NCBI RefSeq assembly: GCF_000190535.1 | Contig: NC_015160.1 | Coordinates: forward strand, 3,224,001-3,288,000 | Origin: Odoribacter splanchnicus DSM 20712 | GTDB taxonomy: Bacteria; Bacteroidota; Bacteroidia; Bacteroidales; Marinifilaceae | DNA length: 64,000 bases | Direction of reading: 5' to 3' | In this document: positions 26,829-36,413 of the stretch, in pieces | Layout of the letters: each line of letters opens with the position of its first letter | How positions within the stretch are numbered: the stretch's first letter is position 1 | Notes under the pieces: model-generated | Told to the model about the DNA's origin: nothing | Database searches by the model: none | What the model saw: the letters and a program-made list of their open reading frames with translations, nothing else | Made by a program: the position numbers and the translations under genes

Positions 26829-27260
26829 TTAAAGCGTTTTAAGAAGATCTAAGCAAATATTTTCATTTTTACGCATTTCCTTACTATCGACATCCGTTTT
26901 ATCTTTAAATCCGATTAAATGAAGAACTGAATGACAAATCACCCTACAGAACTCATTTTCAAAAAAAGTAGAAAACATTTCGGAATTCGATTTCACTGTA
27001 TCCAAACTAATGAATACATCGCCCGAAAGTATATCTCCTTCGCAATAGTCGAAAGTAATAACATCAGTATAATAATCGTGTTTCAAATATTGACGATTTA
27101 CAGCAAGTATATAATCATCGTCACAAAAAATAAAATTGATAGCACCTACCGATTTATTATAATGTCCGGCAATCACCTCGATCCATTTACATATCAGCTT
27201 ATCAGAAAAAAAAGAAGGATAGTCTGCTTTTCCTTCTCTATAAAACAAAATTTCTTTCAT
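26829..27260 (-). CDS. ybeY: Endoribonuclease YbeY (rRNA maturation)
   Basis: A 143-residue metal-dependent RNase for 16S rRNA 3' end maturation and ribosome quality control. The zinc motif is CHSVLHLIGFKDKTDVDSKEMRKNE, where the first two His of HxxxHxxG are intact. The third ligand position, usually His in GxDH, reads KDKT, as is common in Bacteroidetes copies. Upstream are the family blocks VNRQYLKHDYYTDVITFDY and LSGDVFISLDTV. The start is the ATG at 27260. The stop is separated from the mnmG start by a single base. Confidence 0.92.
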   Translation of the reverse strand: MKEILFYREGKADYPSFFSDKLICKWIEVIAGHYNKSVGAINFIFCDDDYILAVNRQYLKHDYYTDVITFDYCEGDILSGDVFISLDTVKSNSEMFSTFFENEFCRVICHSVLHLIGFKDKTDVDSKEMRKNENICLDLLKTL

Positions 27261-27334
27261 TGAAATAGCTTAAAAACGTTATTATAACCCAGGAAATCTT
27301 TCCCACAAAATAAAAACGCTGACACACACATTCA

Positions 27335-27733
27335 CTACAAATTAAAAACCAAAGTCACCGTAGAACCTCCGTTTTCAAATATTAACTCATCGGACAAAGT
27401 TTTCATCAGATATAGCCCACGACCGGTTATTTTATTGATATTATCCGGTAAAGTCGGATCCGGTATAACTTCATAATCGAACCCCTCTCCTTCATCACTG
27501 ACTGTCACCTTAAATTGTTTATCTGTTTTCTCAGCTACTAAACTCACCATTTTATCCGGTTGGCGTTTATTTCCGGATAAAATAGCATTATTAACCGCTT
27601 CGATAACCGATAAGCTGATCTTACCATACAATACAGACGGTAAAGCAAAATAATCAGTAAAAGTTTCTACAAAATTCTCAACTTTGACAATATTACTGAT
27701 TTCTGACGAAATTGAAATTGATAATTTATTCAT
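27335..27733 (-). CDS. RsbW-like anti-sigma/regulatory ATPase (HATPase fold)
   Basis: A small GHKL/HATPase protein. The ATG at 27733 (MNKLSISISSEISN) gives 132 residues. A TTG two codons earlier is possible but unlikely. The ATP-binding blocks are SVIEAVNNAI (N-box), VTVSDEGEGFDYE (G1, DxGxGF), and KITGRGLYLMKTLSDEL (G2). These place it with the serine-kinase/anti-sigma regulators (RsbW, SpoIIAB type), although in Bacteroidetes such single-domain proteins have unknown partners. It overlaps the end of the DUF4175 gene by 8 bases (ATGAATAA), so coupling is likely. No STAS antagonist is next to it. Confidence 0.82.
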   Translation of the reverse strand: MNKLSISISSEISNIVKVENFVETFTDYFALPSVLYGKISLSVIEAVNNAILSGNKRQPDKMVSLVAEKTDKQFKVTVSDEGEGFDYEVIPDPTLPDNINKITGRGLYLMKTLSDELIFENGGSTVTLVFNL

Positions 27734-30700
27734 TCCCAAGCTTTATATAGTAATGGTTGTACATTGATTTAAAATAAGTATTTAACTTCAAATCAGACTT
27801 TTGAATATCCGTTTTAATGAAAGCCGATTTCTTTTGAAATTCAAACATCTGCTCAGGCCGATGAAACCGAGTCTGAGTGGCCGATTCAGATTTACGTTTA
27901 TCTTCAAAATCCTCTTTCTCTTTTGATGCTTTTTCTGACATTAATAATTTATTATAAATTAAGTTATTCCGATTAATTAATTGACCGGAAACCGAATAAT
28001 TAGCCATATCTCTAATATTTTGATCGATCAATTGGTTGATCTCATTCAATAATTGTTTTTCTCTGCTTGACATCGAACCAGCTTCTGAAATAAATTCATT
28101 CAAACTCTTTCTGAAGAGTTCGTTCTCTCTGATCATATTACTGATTCTTTGATGTAAAGGTTTACCTTTTTCACCATTTTTCATTTGAGAAACTAAATCT
28201 TCCAATTGCTTCTTCAGATTACGTTGAAATTGCTTCATTTTAGGATATCCACTATCACCTGATGAATTTCTTTGTCTTTTTTTATCGGAATTTTTTTCTC
28301 CTCGTCGTTTACCGGATCGATTTACTTCTTCCTTAGCTTTTTGTAATGCATCGGTCAAAGATAAAGCAATATCATTCAAATAATTAATAATATAATGCTG
28401 CTCCCTTAATAAATCGCTGCGTCTATTGTCCTGAATGTAACCCGGTAATAATCCGAATTTTACTTCAAGATCATAAAACTTTCGGTCCAAAAGAGAAGCT
28501 AGCATCAAATTCGACTTAGCCAAGACAGATAAACTATCTTTTATTATCTTATATTCCTGTCTTTTTAAATCCTGAATACGGCCTAACTCATTATATTTCA
28601 AACTTTGAGCTTGTACATCAGAAAATTGCTGTAACAATTCTTCCTGTGATAGCGAAATTATTAAAATATTTTGAATTATCAATTCAATATCATTCTGAGG
28701 CAAGGATTTATTAACAAAATTTCGTTCTTGTTGTTGTTTCATTCTTTTTGAAAGTTCGAAAAGATCATCTTCAATCTCTTCTGACAACTTTTTATCTTTC
28801 TTATTCCCGGATATATTTTGCCTTTGTTGCTGCATTTTCCAAGACAATCGATCGAAATCGGTCTTAAAATCTTTCAAATCGAAAGGTTCTGACAAGGTTG
28901 AATTCTCTGTAATCAACTCTTCATAATTATTTTCTATCGCTCTCAAATCATTCAATATGCTTTTGTTCCGGGAATAAGCAGAATCCCGATCGAACGATTT
29001 GTTTTCCAGTAAACGCTCTAAACGGGCCTGATCCGATTTCAATCGATCGATTTGTTTAGAAATCAAATCATGCCTCTCTTCGATTTGAAACCGTTTCAAC
29101 AATTCAATATTCCGATCCAATTCTTCACTGACCTGATCGAAAGTAAATTCCATTCTTTCGTCCAAATTTTTAAATTTATCTTTCGAAAATTCTTCGGAAA
29201 GCTTTGAAAATTCATCCAACAACTGTTTTATTTCACTATCCATCAAACGGTCCAGTAAATCCTGAATCTTCTTTTGCTTATCGATCAATAAACTGTCCTG
29301 AACAGTAAAACTTCGATTCAAATCCGATTTCTTCTGATTATTTTCTTTTACAGCTTCCAATAATCGATCCAACTGCTCTTTTTTCCGGACAACCTCCTTC
29401 GACAACTGTTGCTTTTCCCAATCATCAGTCGTATTATCCAATAATTTTTCCCGTAAATCCTGGATACCGGTAACAATTTCACCTGCTATTTTCTCAGCTT
29501 TCTTCAGATCATTGTTGACCGATTGACTAACTTCCCGGTTATAATCAAAAATAGTATTCAAATCAGGAATCCGGTAAATCAGCCGGGAAGAACGGGTACT
29601 CTTCGGACCGGAGAGATTATCGTTATCAAAAACCTCAAAATAATAATTTATTTCCGTTTTATCGGTACCGGCAAATTCAGCAAAATCAAAACTAAAATAA
29701 AATTCCTGTGTATTCAAATTCTTCATAAAAGATACCGGTACAACGACAGTCCTGTCTGTTCCCAGGGAATAATTGAAGCATAGATCTGAAAATCCATAAT
29801 CATCGGTAATCACCCCATAAAAATAATGAAGAGAATTTTTCAAAGAATCCTGAATCTCCGTAATTTGAATTCCAGGGTATAAATCAGAAATGCATATAAT
29901 ATTGAAATTCAACAATTGACGATGAGAAAAATAAGCATTACTACCGGACAATATATATTCTCCCGAAGCTTTTATCTGTCTGGAAAAATCGGTCTTAGAT
30001 ACCGACTTCAAAGGAATAGAAATACTTTGTTCTTTATCTTCAAAAAATAAAGAATCCAAATTAGAATAGGTCAATTCAAATTGTAAAACCGAACCGTACA
30101 ACACTTGCAAATCGACTGTATTGGTTAAAATTTCGGGCTCCTTTCCTATATAAGCAGGAGGAATAGCTACCACTCGATAACCGTCGATAGAAGGAGTCGG
30201 CAACACCCTCAAAAGATAAGAATCGCTAGTTTGATCCTGCGTTTTAAAATAAAATTTCAAATCATTATTAACCAGTTCGAAATCATACGTAAAAATTGAA
30301 TCAACGGAAGTCATTAAAAATTCTCCTCCGCCATAACAAATAAAAACAGGTTTTACAGTTGCATCGGGAATGGAAAGACTCAATTGCACCTGAAAGGTCT
30401 TACCATATTCTACTTCCAAACTTCGATTTAAAATGTGAAAACCTACCTCATTCGAAGGGCCCGAAACCTGTCTGTAATCTTTTAAATCCGAATAATAATC
30501 ATACCATTCAAAACCGGTAAAGAAAAAAAGAACAAAAAGAAAAACAACAATAACCGATAATTTAAGATACAATATTCTGGGAAAAGACAAAAAAGAACGG
30601 GATGCGGTCAGCTGTCGATATTTTTGATTAAAAGCCGCTTGTTTTAACACTGTTTGTCCGATAACCAATTTATCCCGAAAAGCCAGATTATACACAGATA

Positions 30701-31040
30701 TAAAAATATCGTCGACCTGACGGGGTATAACAGACGAGATTTGTTTTATAAGAATATCCCTGGATAATCGAAAAGACAAGAAAAACCGAATGAACGGTAA
30801 AAGGATAAAAAAGAAAAACTCTACTCCTAAGAGTAAAAATAAAATCAGATAAAGAACATATTTAAAATCGGGTAAAAGTCTGAAAAAAGAAAGAAGTCCG
30901 GCATAGAAGAATAAAAAAAGTAAAAAAGTAAAAAGCACAACCGCTACACCCTTCAACAGATCAAATCCTAATAACTCTAATCTGAAACAGGACAATTTCC
31001 TTCTAAAATGATTCTTCAGATTCTCATACACAGATTCCAT
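27726..31040 (-). CDS. Large DUF4175-type membrane-anchored coiled-coil protein
   Basis: A 1104-residue protein (ATG at 31040; the frame extends one GTG codon further). The N-terminal 190 residues hold three hydrophobic segments, around GVAVVLFTFLLFLFFYAGLL, YVLYLILFLLLGVEFFFFILL and LKLSVIVVFLFVLFFFTG. Residues from about 200 to 500 look like beta-sandwich periplasmic domains. The C-terminal half is a long Glu/Lys/Gln-rich coiled coil (about 510-900). It matches the DUF4175 family, which is found near mnmG/ybeY-type genes in Bacteroidetes, has no known activity and is presumably an envelope scaffold. Confidence 0.78.
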   Translation of the reverse strand: MESVYENLKNHFRRKLSCFRLELLGFDLLKGVAVVLFTFLLFLFFYAGLLSFFRLLPDFKYVLYLILFLLLGVEFFFFILLPFIRFFLSFRLSRDILIKQISSVIPRQVDDIFISVYNLAFRDKLVIGQTVLKQAAFNQKYRQLTASRSFLSFPRILYLKLSVIVVFLFVLFFFTGFEWYDYYSDLKDYRQVSGPSNEVGFHILNRSLEVEYGKTFQVQLSLSIPDATVKPVFICYGGGEFLMTSVDSIFTYDFELVNNDLKFYFKTQDQTSDSYLLRVLPTPSIDGYRVVAIPPAYIGKEPEILTNTVDLQVLYGSVLQFELTYSNLDSLFFEDKEQSISIPLKSVSKTDFSRQIKASGEYILSGSNAYFSHRQLLNFNIICISDLYPGIQITEIQDSLKNSLHYFYGVITDDYGFSDLCFNYSLGTDRTVVVPVSFMKNLNTQEFYFSFDFAEFAGTDKTEINYYFEVFDNDNLSGPKSTRSSRLIYRIPDLNTIFDYNREVSQSVNNDLKKAEKIAGEIVTGIQDLREKLLDNTTDDWEKQQLSKEVVRKKEQLDRLLEAVKENNQKKSDLNRSFTVQDSLLIDKQKKIQDLLDRLMDSEIKQLLDEFSKLSEEFSKDKFKNLDERMEFTFDQVSEELDRNIELLKRFQIEERHDLISKQIDRLKSDQARLERLLENKSFDRDSAYSRNKSILNDLRAIENNYEELITENSTLSEPFDLKDFKTDFDRLSWKMQQQRQNISGNKKDKKLSEEIEDDLFELSKRMKQQQERNFVNKSLPQNDIELIIQNILIISLSQEELLQQFSDVQAQSLKYNELGRIQDLKRQEYKIIKDSLSVLAKSNLMLASLLDRKFYDLEVKFGLLPGYIQDNRRSDLLREQHYIINYLNDIALSLTDALQKAKEEVNRSGKRRGEKNSDKKRQRNSSGDSGYPKMKQFQRNLKKQLEDLVSQMKNGEKGKPLHQRISNMIRENELFRKSLNEFISEAGSMSSREKQLLNEINQLIDQNIRDMANYSVSGQLINRNNLIYNKLLMSEKASKEKEDFEDKRKSESATQTRFHRPEQMFEFQKKSAFIKTDIQKSDLKLNTYFKSMYNHYYIKLGNE

Positions 31041-31045
31041 CACAA

Positions 31046-32239
31046 TTATTTAGCTAACCAAAGCTCCGGATTCAATTTCTCTGTATCCTTAAAAACTTCA
31101 AAATTCAAAACACTCCCTTTTTCTTCGTCATGAGCAACTTTTCCGATCACCTGCTTCGTTTTAACAACATCTCCTTGATTTACTTTTACCTCCTGCAAAT
31201 TAATATAGACAGTAAAATAACTTCCATGACGTATAATAACTACATAACTGTCGATATCATTCATATACATAGCCACACTAACCACTCCTTGAAAAACGGA
31301 ACGCACTTCAGCATTTTTTGAAGTTGTAATTCCAATCCCCCGACTGGCTACTTCAACCAATTTATGTATCGAATGATTAAATACACCGAATTTCTCAGAA
31401 ATGAATCCTTCAGTCACCGGCCAGGGTAACTTTCCCTTATTTTTAGCAAAATCGTTCGATACCAATTGTTCTTCAGGAGTCAGTTTATAAGTCGAAGTAG
31501 TGCTACCGGATTTCTTGATTTGATTGGCTATCAATTTATCCAACTGTTTAGCCAACCTCTGACGTTTTTGCATTTCGGCTTGCAATTTTTTCCGAAAATC
31601 TTTCTCTTTTTTCTGAATCTGAGCAATATATTGATTTTCTTTCAATTGTTCGGATTCTAATTCTTTACTCTGTACACCGATTTCATTCAAAGCAGTATTC
31701 TTTTGTGCAAACAAATCCTTCAATTCTTTGTTTTTAACATCCAAAGAATCGTTTACCGCCTGAATCATATGTAATTGACGTTTAGAATATTCCTGAATCT
31801 GTTGAAAGTATTTAAACCGATTATAAGCCTGATTAAAATCTGCTGAAGAAAAAATAAACATCAATTTATCTGTTTTATTCCGTTTTTTCCAGCTACCATA
31901 CACCAATTTCGCATAAAGATCGAGCATCGACTTTTTGTTCTCTTCCAGTTCTTTAATACGCTGCTCATTGGCAGAAATATTATTCTGAATAAGTCCTACT
32001 TCCTGATTTAAAGAACTTAATAGTTTTTTACTCTGTTGAATCTTCTGCCTTAAAATATTCAATTTCTGAGTAGAAACAGACTTGTTCTTTTCGGCTTCCT
32101 TCAACAATGAATTTAAATAAGCGATCTCCTTTTCAGTCTTAGCTTTTTGTTTTTTAATATCACTGATCGATTGAGCTGAGACATTTATCTCAAGCGAAAA
32201 AAACAAAACTAACAATATACCTAAAAACTTGTAGATCAT
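31046..32239 (-). CDS. EnvC-like coiled-coil protein with degenerate M23 (LytM) domain
   Basis: A 397-residue exported protein (signal MIYKFLGILLVLFFSLEINVSAQ). Residues 25-245 are a long coiled coil (KKQKAKTEKEIAYLNSLLKEAEKN). The C-terminal 130 residues are an M23-like fold, GVFNHSIHKLVEVASRGIGI to VLNFEVFKDTEKLNPELWLAK. The metal ligands are lost: the HxxxD site reads VEVASRGIG and the usual HxH before FE is SVLNFE. That fits an EnvC/NlpD-type activator of cell-wall amidases at division, not a peptidase. It is in an operon with DUF4292 and TPR proteins, 3 bases from the DUF4292 gene. Confidence 0.85.
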   Translation of the reverse strand: MIYKFLGILLVLFFSLEINVSAQSISDIKKQKAKTEKEIAYLNSLLKEAEKNKSVSTQKLNILRQKIQQSKKLLSSLNQEVGLIQNNISANEQRIKELEENKKSMLDLYAKLVYGSWKKRNKTDKLMFIFSSADFNQAYNRFKYFQQIQEYSKRQLHMIQAVNDSLDVKNKELKDLFAQKNTALNEIGVQSKELESEQLKENQYIAQIQKKEKDFRKKLQAEMQKRQRLAKQLDKLIANQIKKSGSTTSTYKLTPEEQLVSNDFAKNKGKLPWPVTEGFISEKFGVFNHSIHKLVEVASRGIGITTSKNAEVRSVFQGVVSVAMYMNDIDSYVVIIRHGSYFTVYINLQEVKVNQGDVVKTKQVIGKVAHDEEKGSVLNFEVFKDTEKLNPELWLAK

Positions 32240-32242
32240 GAA

Positions 32243-33100
32243 TTATTCTATTCTTTTAAATTTAGGAGAAATTTTAAAATTCGGTTCCAAAGGTACGTCG
32301 AAATCTATTTTCAAAAATTTTAATTCCAGACTGGTTTTATTATTTCCAACCGCTAATTGGAAGACAATCTTTTCCGGAAAATTCTTTTCCGAAAACTGTT
32401 TAAATGCTCCATAATTCACACTCACAGACATATCTTCATCCAGATCTTCTACAGATACTTTTACAGGCCGGAAATACTCAGGATCTATTAAAATCCGCTG
32501 CAAAACCAGCATAAAATCTTTATTCTTTCGTTTTTTCTTATAGAATTTTTTGATCTTACGGCTAATTGCCCTTTCTTCTACAGTAGAAAGTTCATATCCC
32601 AATTCTGTCTTATCCAATTTATATTTCTTTTCCTTACCTAAACCTGCACAATCCTGAAAATCAAAAAAAGCATTCGTGATGATCTTCTCGACACAATCGA
32701 AACTTACCCGGACATCGAACTTATCATAAAAATAATCATAATCGGCTACAAAGAAGTTCTTATGATAAGTGTCTACAAATTTGATACTGTCTTTAGTCAA
32801 TAAAATACGCGCTACTTCGATTCCTAATGGTGCTGTAACATTAGCCTGAATAAAACTATCCCGCTTAATTTTCAGAGAAGCCTTTAAACTATTGGATCCT
32901 TTCCCGTCTTTATAGGAAATATCCATCTTTTTAGCAAACAAAGTAGAATATTCCAATTCATTATTTTCGATATTTTTCAATAGCCGGCCTTCCGTTATAG
33001 AAGGAATATTCTTTTTTACCGCTATCTGTTTAGCAGAACGGCAAGACACTATTGAAACAACTACGATTATCAACAAAAATATATGTCCACCCAGTCTCAT
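32243..33100 (-). CDS. DUF4292 lipoprotein
   Basis: I chose the ATG at 33100 (MRLGGHIFLLIIVVVSIVSC). The frame could extend to a TTG at 33109. The lipobox IVSC gives a lipid-anchored mature protein of about 265 residues. Visible features fit DUF4292, a LolA/LolB-like fold of curved beta sheet: a first strand SLKASLKIKRDSFIQANVTAPLG, DSIKFVDTYHKNFF, and a final sheet VSVNYGAFKQFSEKNFPEKIVFQL, TSLELKFLKIDFD. A lipoprotein- or lipid-carrier role in the envelope has been suggested for the fold, but none is shown here. It sits between the TPR and EnvC-like genes. Confidence 0.82.
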   Translation of the reverse strand: MRLGGHIFLLIIVVVSIVSCRSAKQIAVKKNIPSITEGRLLKNIENNELEYSTLFAKKMDISYKDGKGSNSLKASLKIKRDSFIQANVTAPLGIEVARILLTKDSIKFVDTYHKNFFVADYDYFYDKFDVRVSFDCVEKIITNAFFDFQDCAGLGKEKKYKLDKTELGYELSTVEERAISRKIKKFYKKKRKNKDFMLVLQRILIDPEYFRPVKVSVEDLDEDMSVSVNYGAFKQFSEKNFPEKIVFQLAVGNNKTSLELKFLKIDFDVPLEPNFKISPKFKRIE

Positions 33101-33120
33101 TTCATTCAATTCATCGTCTT

Positions 33121-34845
33121 TTAATCGGATAATTTACCGGATTGTATCTTATCATTCAATTCTTCCGAAACCCCACCTCCCATTTCAGCTGCTTTTTTCC
33201 ACATCTTCAAAGCTTCCTGGTGTTCTCCACTCCGATACAGGATATCACCATAATGTTCATAAAGCACACCGGAAGGATCCTTATCCTTTTCTATAGCTAA
33301 TTTAATATAATACCTGGCTTGAGAATATTCTCCCCGTTTATACAACACCCAGGCATAAGTATCCAGGTAAGTTGCATTATCGGACTCCATAGCGACAGCC
33401 TGTGAACTCATTTTTTCCGCTAAAGCCAGTCTTTCATTCCGCAAAGAGAGATAATAAGCATAATTATTCAATACCAATATATCGTTCGGATTAATTTTCA
33501 ATACTTCGTCGAACATCTTGAATGCCCTCTCCACGCTATCCAAATTGTAATAACAATCAGCTAAATAAGAATAAAACTGGGATCTTAATTCGGGCTTATC
33601 GTCTGTCAACTCAACGCCTTTTTCGAACAAAGGCAAAGCTTCGGCGAATTGTTTTTGCATCATCAGAGCGATTCCCGATAAAGCATAGGGTAAAGGTTGT
33701 TCCGGAAAATACTTTATAGCTTCTATTCCATGCCGATACATACAAGTGGTATCTCCCATCTCGTTACACATCAGCAGCAATTCTTCCCAAATCAAATAAT
33801 TATTTTTGTCCTTCGAAAGAATATACTCCAATTCATTCCGTGCTTCAGCCAATTTATGATCTTTTTTCAGAAAATCCGAATGTAAAGCCCTTACCGACAA
33901 ATCGTCGCTATATTTTTGCATCAATAGATTCATATAATTATCCAACTGACTATCGCTTGTCAATGTCGTATCAGGATTCAGAATCAACTTCAGAATATAT
34001 TGTATTTTATATCCATTCTCGATTTTATCACTGACCAAAGCTTCTTTCGTATGTCTATCGGCTTCTTTCAATTCTTTCTTACTCCGATAATAATCAGCCA
34101 AATAGAAATGAACAAAACCGTTATCAGGCTCGGCCTTCAATATACGATCCAGAATTTGTAATCCTTTTTTATCCTGATTATAATTGAAATAAAGTTCGGC
34201 TAATAAACTAAGGTATTCGCTCTTATCCGGGAACTTCCGAATCAACTTTAATAATTCGTTGGATGCTTTCTTAACATCATCGAGTTTAGTATACAACTTA
34301 ATTTTTTCGATAGATACAGGTTCGGTTATGCCGTTCTGTTGTTCATAACGGTCGAATACCTCGATCGCTTTCTGCCATTTTTCGACAGATATATATAACT
34401 CCGCTTCGATCAAATAAAATTCTTCTTTATTCGGATATTTAGCAATGATATCGGCATATACATTACAAGCCTCTTCGATCATCGCTTTCTTTTGCAAAAT
34501 ATTGGCTAACAATATTTTATACCACATATTATCCGGATTTCCGGCCACAGCCTCACGAGCTAACTGCAAAGCACCGTTATAATCTTCACCTGCAGTCAAA
34601 ATACCGGCTATTTCATATTTTGCAACTGAACTGGAAGGAAGGATTTTAAGGCAATTATCGAACCATCCGATAGCAGCCTGATAATCCCCGGTAATTTTAC
34701 TCCTGACCCCTTCCATAAAAGAATAGTCAAATTCTAATCTGGTTTTCTCATCTAGCTCCTGTATGTTCTCCGTTTTCTTTTTTTTATCGGCAAAAGCAGG
34801 TAAAATAAAAAGAAAACAAAGCATGAAAGCAATCCATCTTACCAT
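33121..34845 (-). CDS. Exported tetratricopeptide repeat protein
   Basis: A 574-residue protein with a signal peptide (MVRWIAFMLCFLFILPAFA) followed by a basic stretch (DKKKKT) and then about a dozen tandem TPR helices. Good examples are YQAAIGWFDNCLKILPSSSVAKYEI, DYNGALQLAREAVAGNPDNMWYK, KGLQILDRILKAEPDNGFVHFYL and RAFKMFDEVLKINPNDILVLNNYAYY. The repeats extend to the end (EALKMWKKAAEMGGG). Such proteins form protein-protein scaffolds in the periplasm. It is the first gene after dut in a TPR, DUF4292, EnvC-like series, an order often seen in Bacteroidales and suggestive of a shared envelope task. Confidence 0.88.
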   Translation of the reverse strand: MVRWIAFMLCFLFILPAFADKKKKTENIQELDEKTRLEFDYSFMEGVRSKITGDYQAAIGWFDNCLKILPSSSVAKYEIAGILTAGEDYNGALQLAREAVAGNPDNMWYKILLANILQKKAMIEEACNVYADIIAKYPNKEEFYLIEAELYISVEKWQKAIEVFDRYEQQNGITEPVSIEKIKLYTKLDDVKKASNELLKLIRKFPDKSEYLSLLAELYFNYNQDKKGLQILDRILKAEPDNGFVHFYLADYYRSKKELKEADRHTKEALVSDKIENGYKIQYILKLILNPDTTLTSDSQLDNYMNLLMQKYSDDLSVRALHSDFLKKDHKLAEARNELEYILSKDKNNYLIWEELLLMCNEMGDTTCMYRHGIEAIKYFPEQPLPYALSGIALMMQKQFAEALPLFEKGVELTDDKPELRSQFYSYLADCYYNLDSVERAFKMFDEVLKINPNDILVLNNYAYYLSLRNERLALAEKMSSQAVAMESDNATYLDTYAWVLYKRGEYSQARYYIKLAIEKDKDPSGVLYEHYGDILYRSGEHQEALKMWKKAAEMGGGVSEELNDKIQSGKLSD

Positions 34846-34870
34846 ATTTTTCTATTCTTTAATTTTATAA

Positions 34871-35305
34871 TTATTTTTTTCCTGTATGACCGAATCCTCC
34901 GTCTCCCCGTTCGCTGTCCGATAGTTCATTTACTTCTATCCATTCGGCTTGTTCTACCTTGTTAATGACCATCTGACAAATTCTTTCTCCGTCTTCGATC
35001 GTAATCATATTATTAGAGAGATTCACCACGATAACTCCTAGTTCACCACGATAATCGGCATCTAAAGTTCCCGGACTGTTCAATAGTCCTAAACCTTCAT
35101 TTAAAGCCAACCCGCTACGGGGACGGATTTGTGCTTCATATCCCTCGGGTAATTCGATAAATAAACCTGTTGGGATCAATTTTCTTTCCAAAGGTTTCAA
35201 CGTGACGATTTCTTCCAGATTAGCCCTAATATCCATACCAGCCGAAGCTTTTGTTTTATATTCAGGTAGCGGATGTTTTGAACGATTTACAATTTTGATT
35301 TCCAT
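34871..35305 (-). CDS. dut: dUTP diphosphatase
   Basis: A 144-residue trimeric dUTPase that hydrolyses dUTP to dUMP and pyrophosphate. All five motifs are in order: [11 protein letters not shown] (motif 1), [12 protein letters not shown] (motif 2, with the Ser-Gly-Leu), [21 protein letters not shown] (motif 3, catalytic Asp), GERICQMVI (motif 4), and [12 protein letters not shown] (motif 5, closing over the active site). The length is standard. It is the first gene of the leftward block, immediately beside the large 35.3-35.9 kb gap. Confidence 0.96.
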   Translation of the reverse strand: MEIKIVNRSKHPLPEYKTKASAGMDIRANLEEIVTLKPLERKLIPTGLFIELPEGYEAQIRPRSGLALNEGLGLLNSPGTLDADYRGELGVIVVNLSNNMITIEDGERICQMVINKVEQAEWIEVNELSDSERGDGGFGHTGKK

Positions 35306-35893
35306 TTATCTTAGATTATTCCTATTTTAATACAATCTTCAAACTTACTACTTTTTATTTTTCAAAGGAAATAGCTTTCCATAAAAATTTGAATAAAGTG
35401 TTTTGCAAAGTTACACAAAGACGTTTTTCAACAATCATATATTCATTATTATATTTTTATTCTTTTATAAAAAAAATGATGATTATAATAGACTGTTAGT
35501 TGTCTTCAAAAATGTTGATCGATTTATTTGATTTTGTCGTTCTTAAAAATTGGAACTGTGTTTCTAACATGATATTGTAATATAATATGTTTTTATTCAA
35601 TAATTTATATGAGTTATTAACAATTGTCAGTAACCTATTTCACAGAAAAAAAATAGATTTTGAACTGTGGTAAACTGTTAGTAATTTGTATAAATGTTTT
35701 GAGATAAAAATGAATTCTTTTCTTGGTTATTCGGGTGAAATATCGAATAAGAGTTGAAAACGAGATATCCAAATAAAGATATGAGTTTCTTTAAGTAGTT
35801 TTCAACAACCGATTAATAACTTTTCAACAATATTTTTCTAAGCAACAATCTCCGGGAATTGATTCGATCAGAAAATATAATTACGCTGATCAA
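35306..35893. other. 588-base AT-rich gap, candidate replication origin
   Basis: No plausible gene is present. The word TTTTCAACA occurs at 35425-35433, 35799-35807 and 35821-35829, with the inverse GTTGAAAAC at 35753-35761. This is two changes from the standard DnaA box TTATCCACA. A very AT-rich stretch runs from about 35435 to 35500. A minus-strand -7 element for dut (CAAACTTA on +, 35340-35347) lies at the left edge. Gene direction points left from this gap for 14 kb, and from 38.5 kb on genes point right. The function as oriC is inferred. Confidence 0.5.
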
Positions 35894-36379
35894 TTATAGC
35901 TTTTGCAGAATAGAAGTGGTAGAAAAACCGGGAGTAAGATCTATTGTTATAATTTCCCCTCCTTTTGCTTTTACGATGTCGTAACCTACAATTTCTTCGG
36001 GTTTATAATCACTTCCTTTTACTAAAATATCGGGTTGAATAAACCGGATCAGTTCCAGAGGAGTATCTTCGTCGAAGAAAATAATTTTGTCTGTAAAAAG
36101 AAGTGAAGCAAGTAAGAGAGCCCGGGCTTCCTGGTTATTGACAGGACGTTTATCACCTTTTAATCTTTTGACCGACGCATCGGTATTCAATCCTATAACT
36201 AATTTTTGGCCAAGACCGGCAGCTTGGGCGAGATATTCGATATGTCCCCGGTGCAGAATATCGAAACAACCATTCGTGAAAACAATTTTTTCTTCTTTAA
36301 ATCTCCATTGACTCAAAGTATGGATCAGAGTTTCTTTTTCTCTGACAATTTTATTTTCTATGAATGATAAGTAATTCAT
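35894..36379 (-). CDS. rfaE2: D-glycero-beta-D-manno-heptose 1-phosphate adenylyltransferase
   Basis: A 161-residue nucleotidyltransferase of the RfaE domain II (HldE C-terminal) type, which makes ADP-heptose for lipopolysaccharide core. The cytidylyltransferase-like signature IVFTNGCFDILHRGHIEYL holds the HxGH motif (HRGH). NTDASVKRLKGDKRPVNN and ILVKGSDYKPEEIVGYDIV follow. The sugar-kinase domain of the bifunctional enzyme is absent, so the kinase must be encoded elsewhere. The sequence before the core (about 30 residues) is a helical extension common in stand-alone forms. It is the last gene before the candidate origin, transcribed towards it. Confidence 0.9.
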   Translation of the reverse strand: MNYLSFIENKIVREKETLIHTLSQWRFKEEKIVFTNGCFDILHRGHIEYLAQAAGLGQKLVIGLNTDASVKRLKGDKRPVNNQEARALLLASLLFTDKIIFFDEDTPLELIRFIQPDILVKGSDYKPEEIVGYDIVKAKGGEIITIDLTPGFSTTSILQKL

Positions 36380-36413
36380 TTACAATTATTTTAATCTGGG
36401 ATTTATTCCCAGA

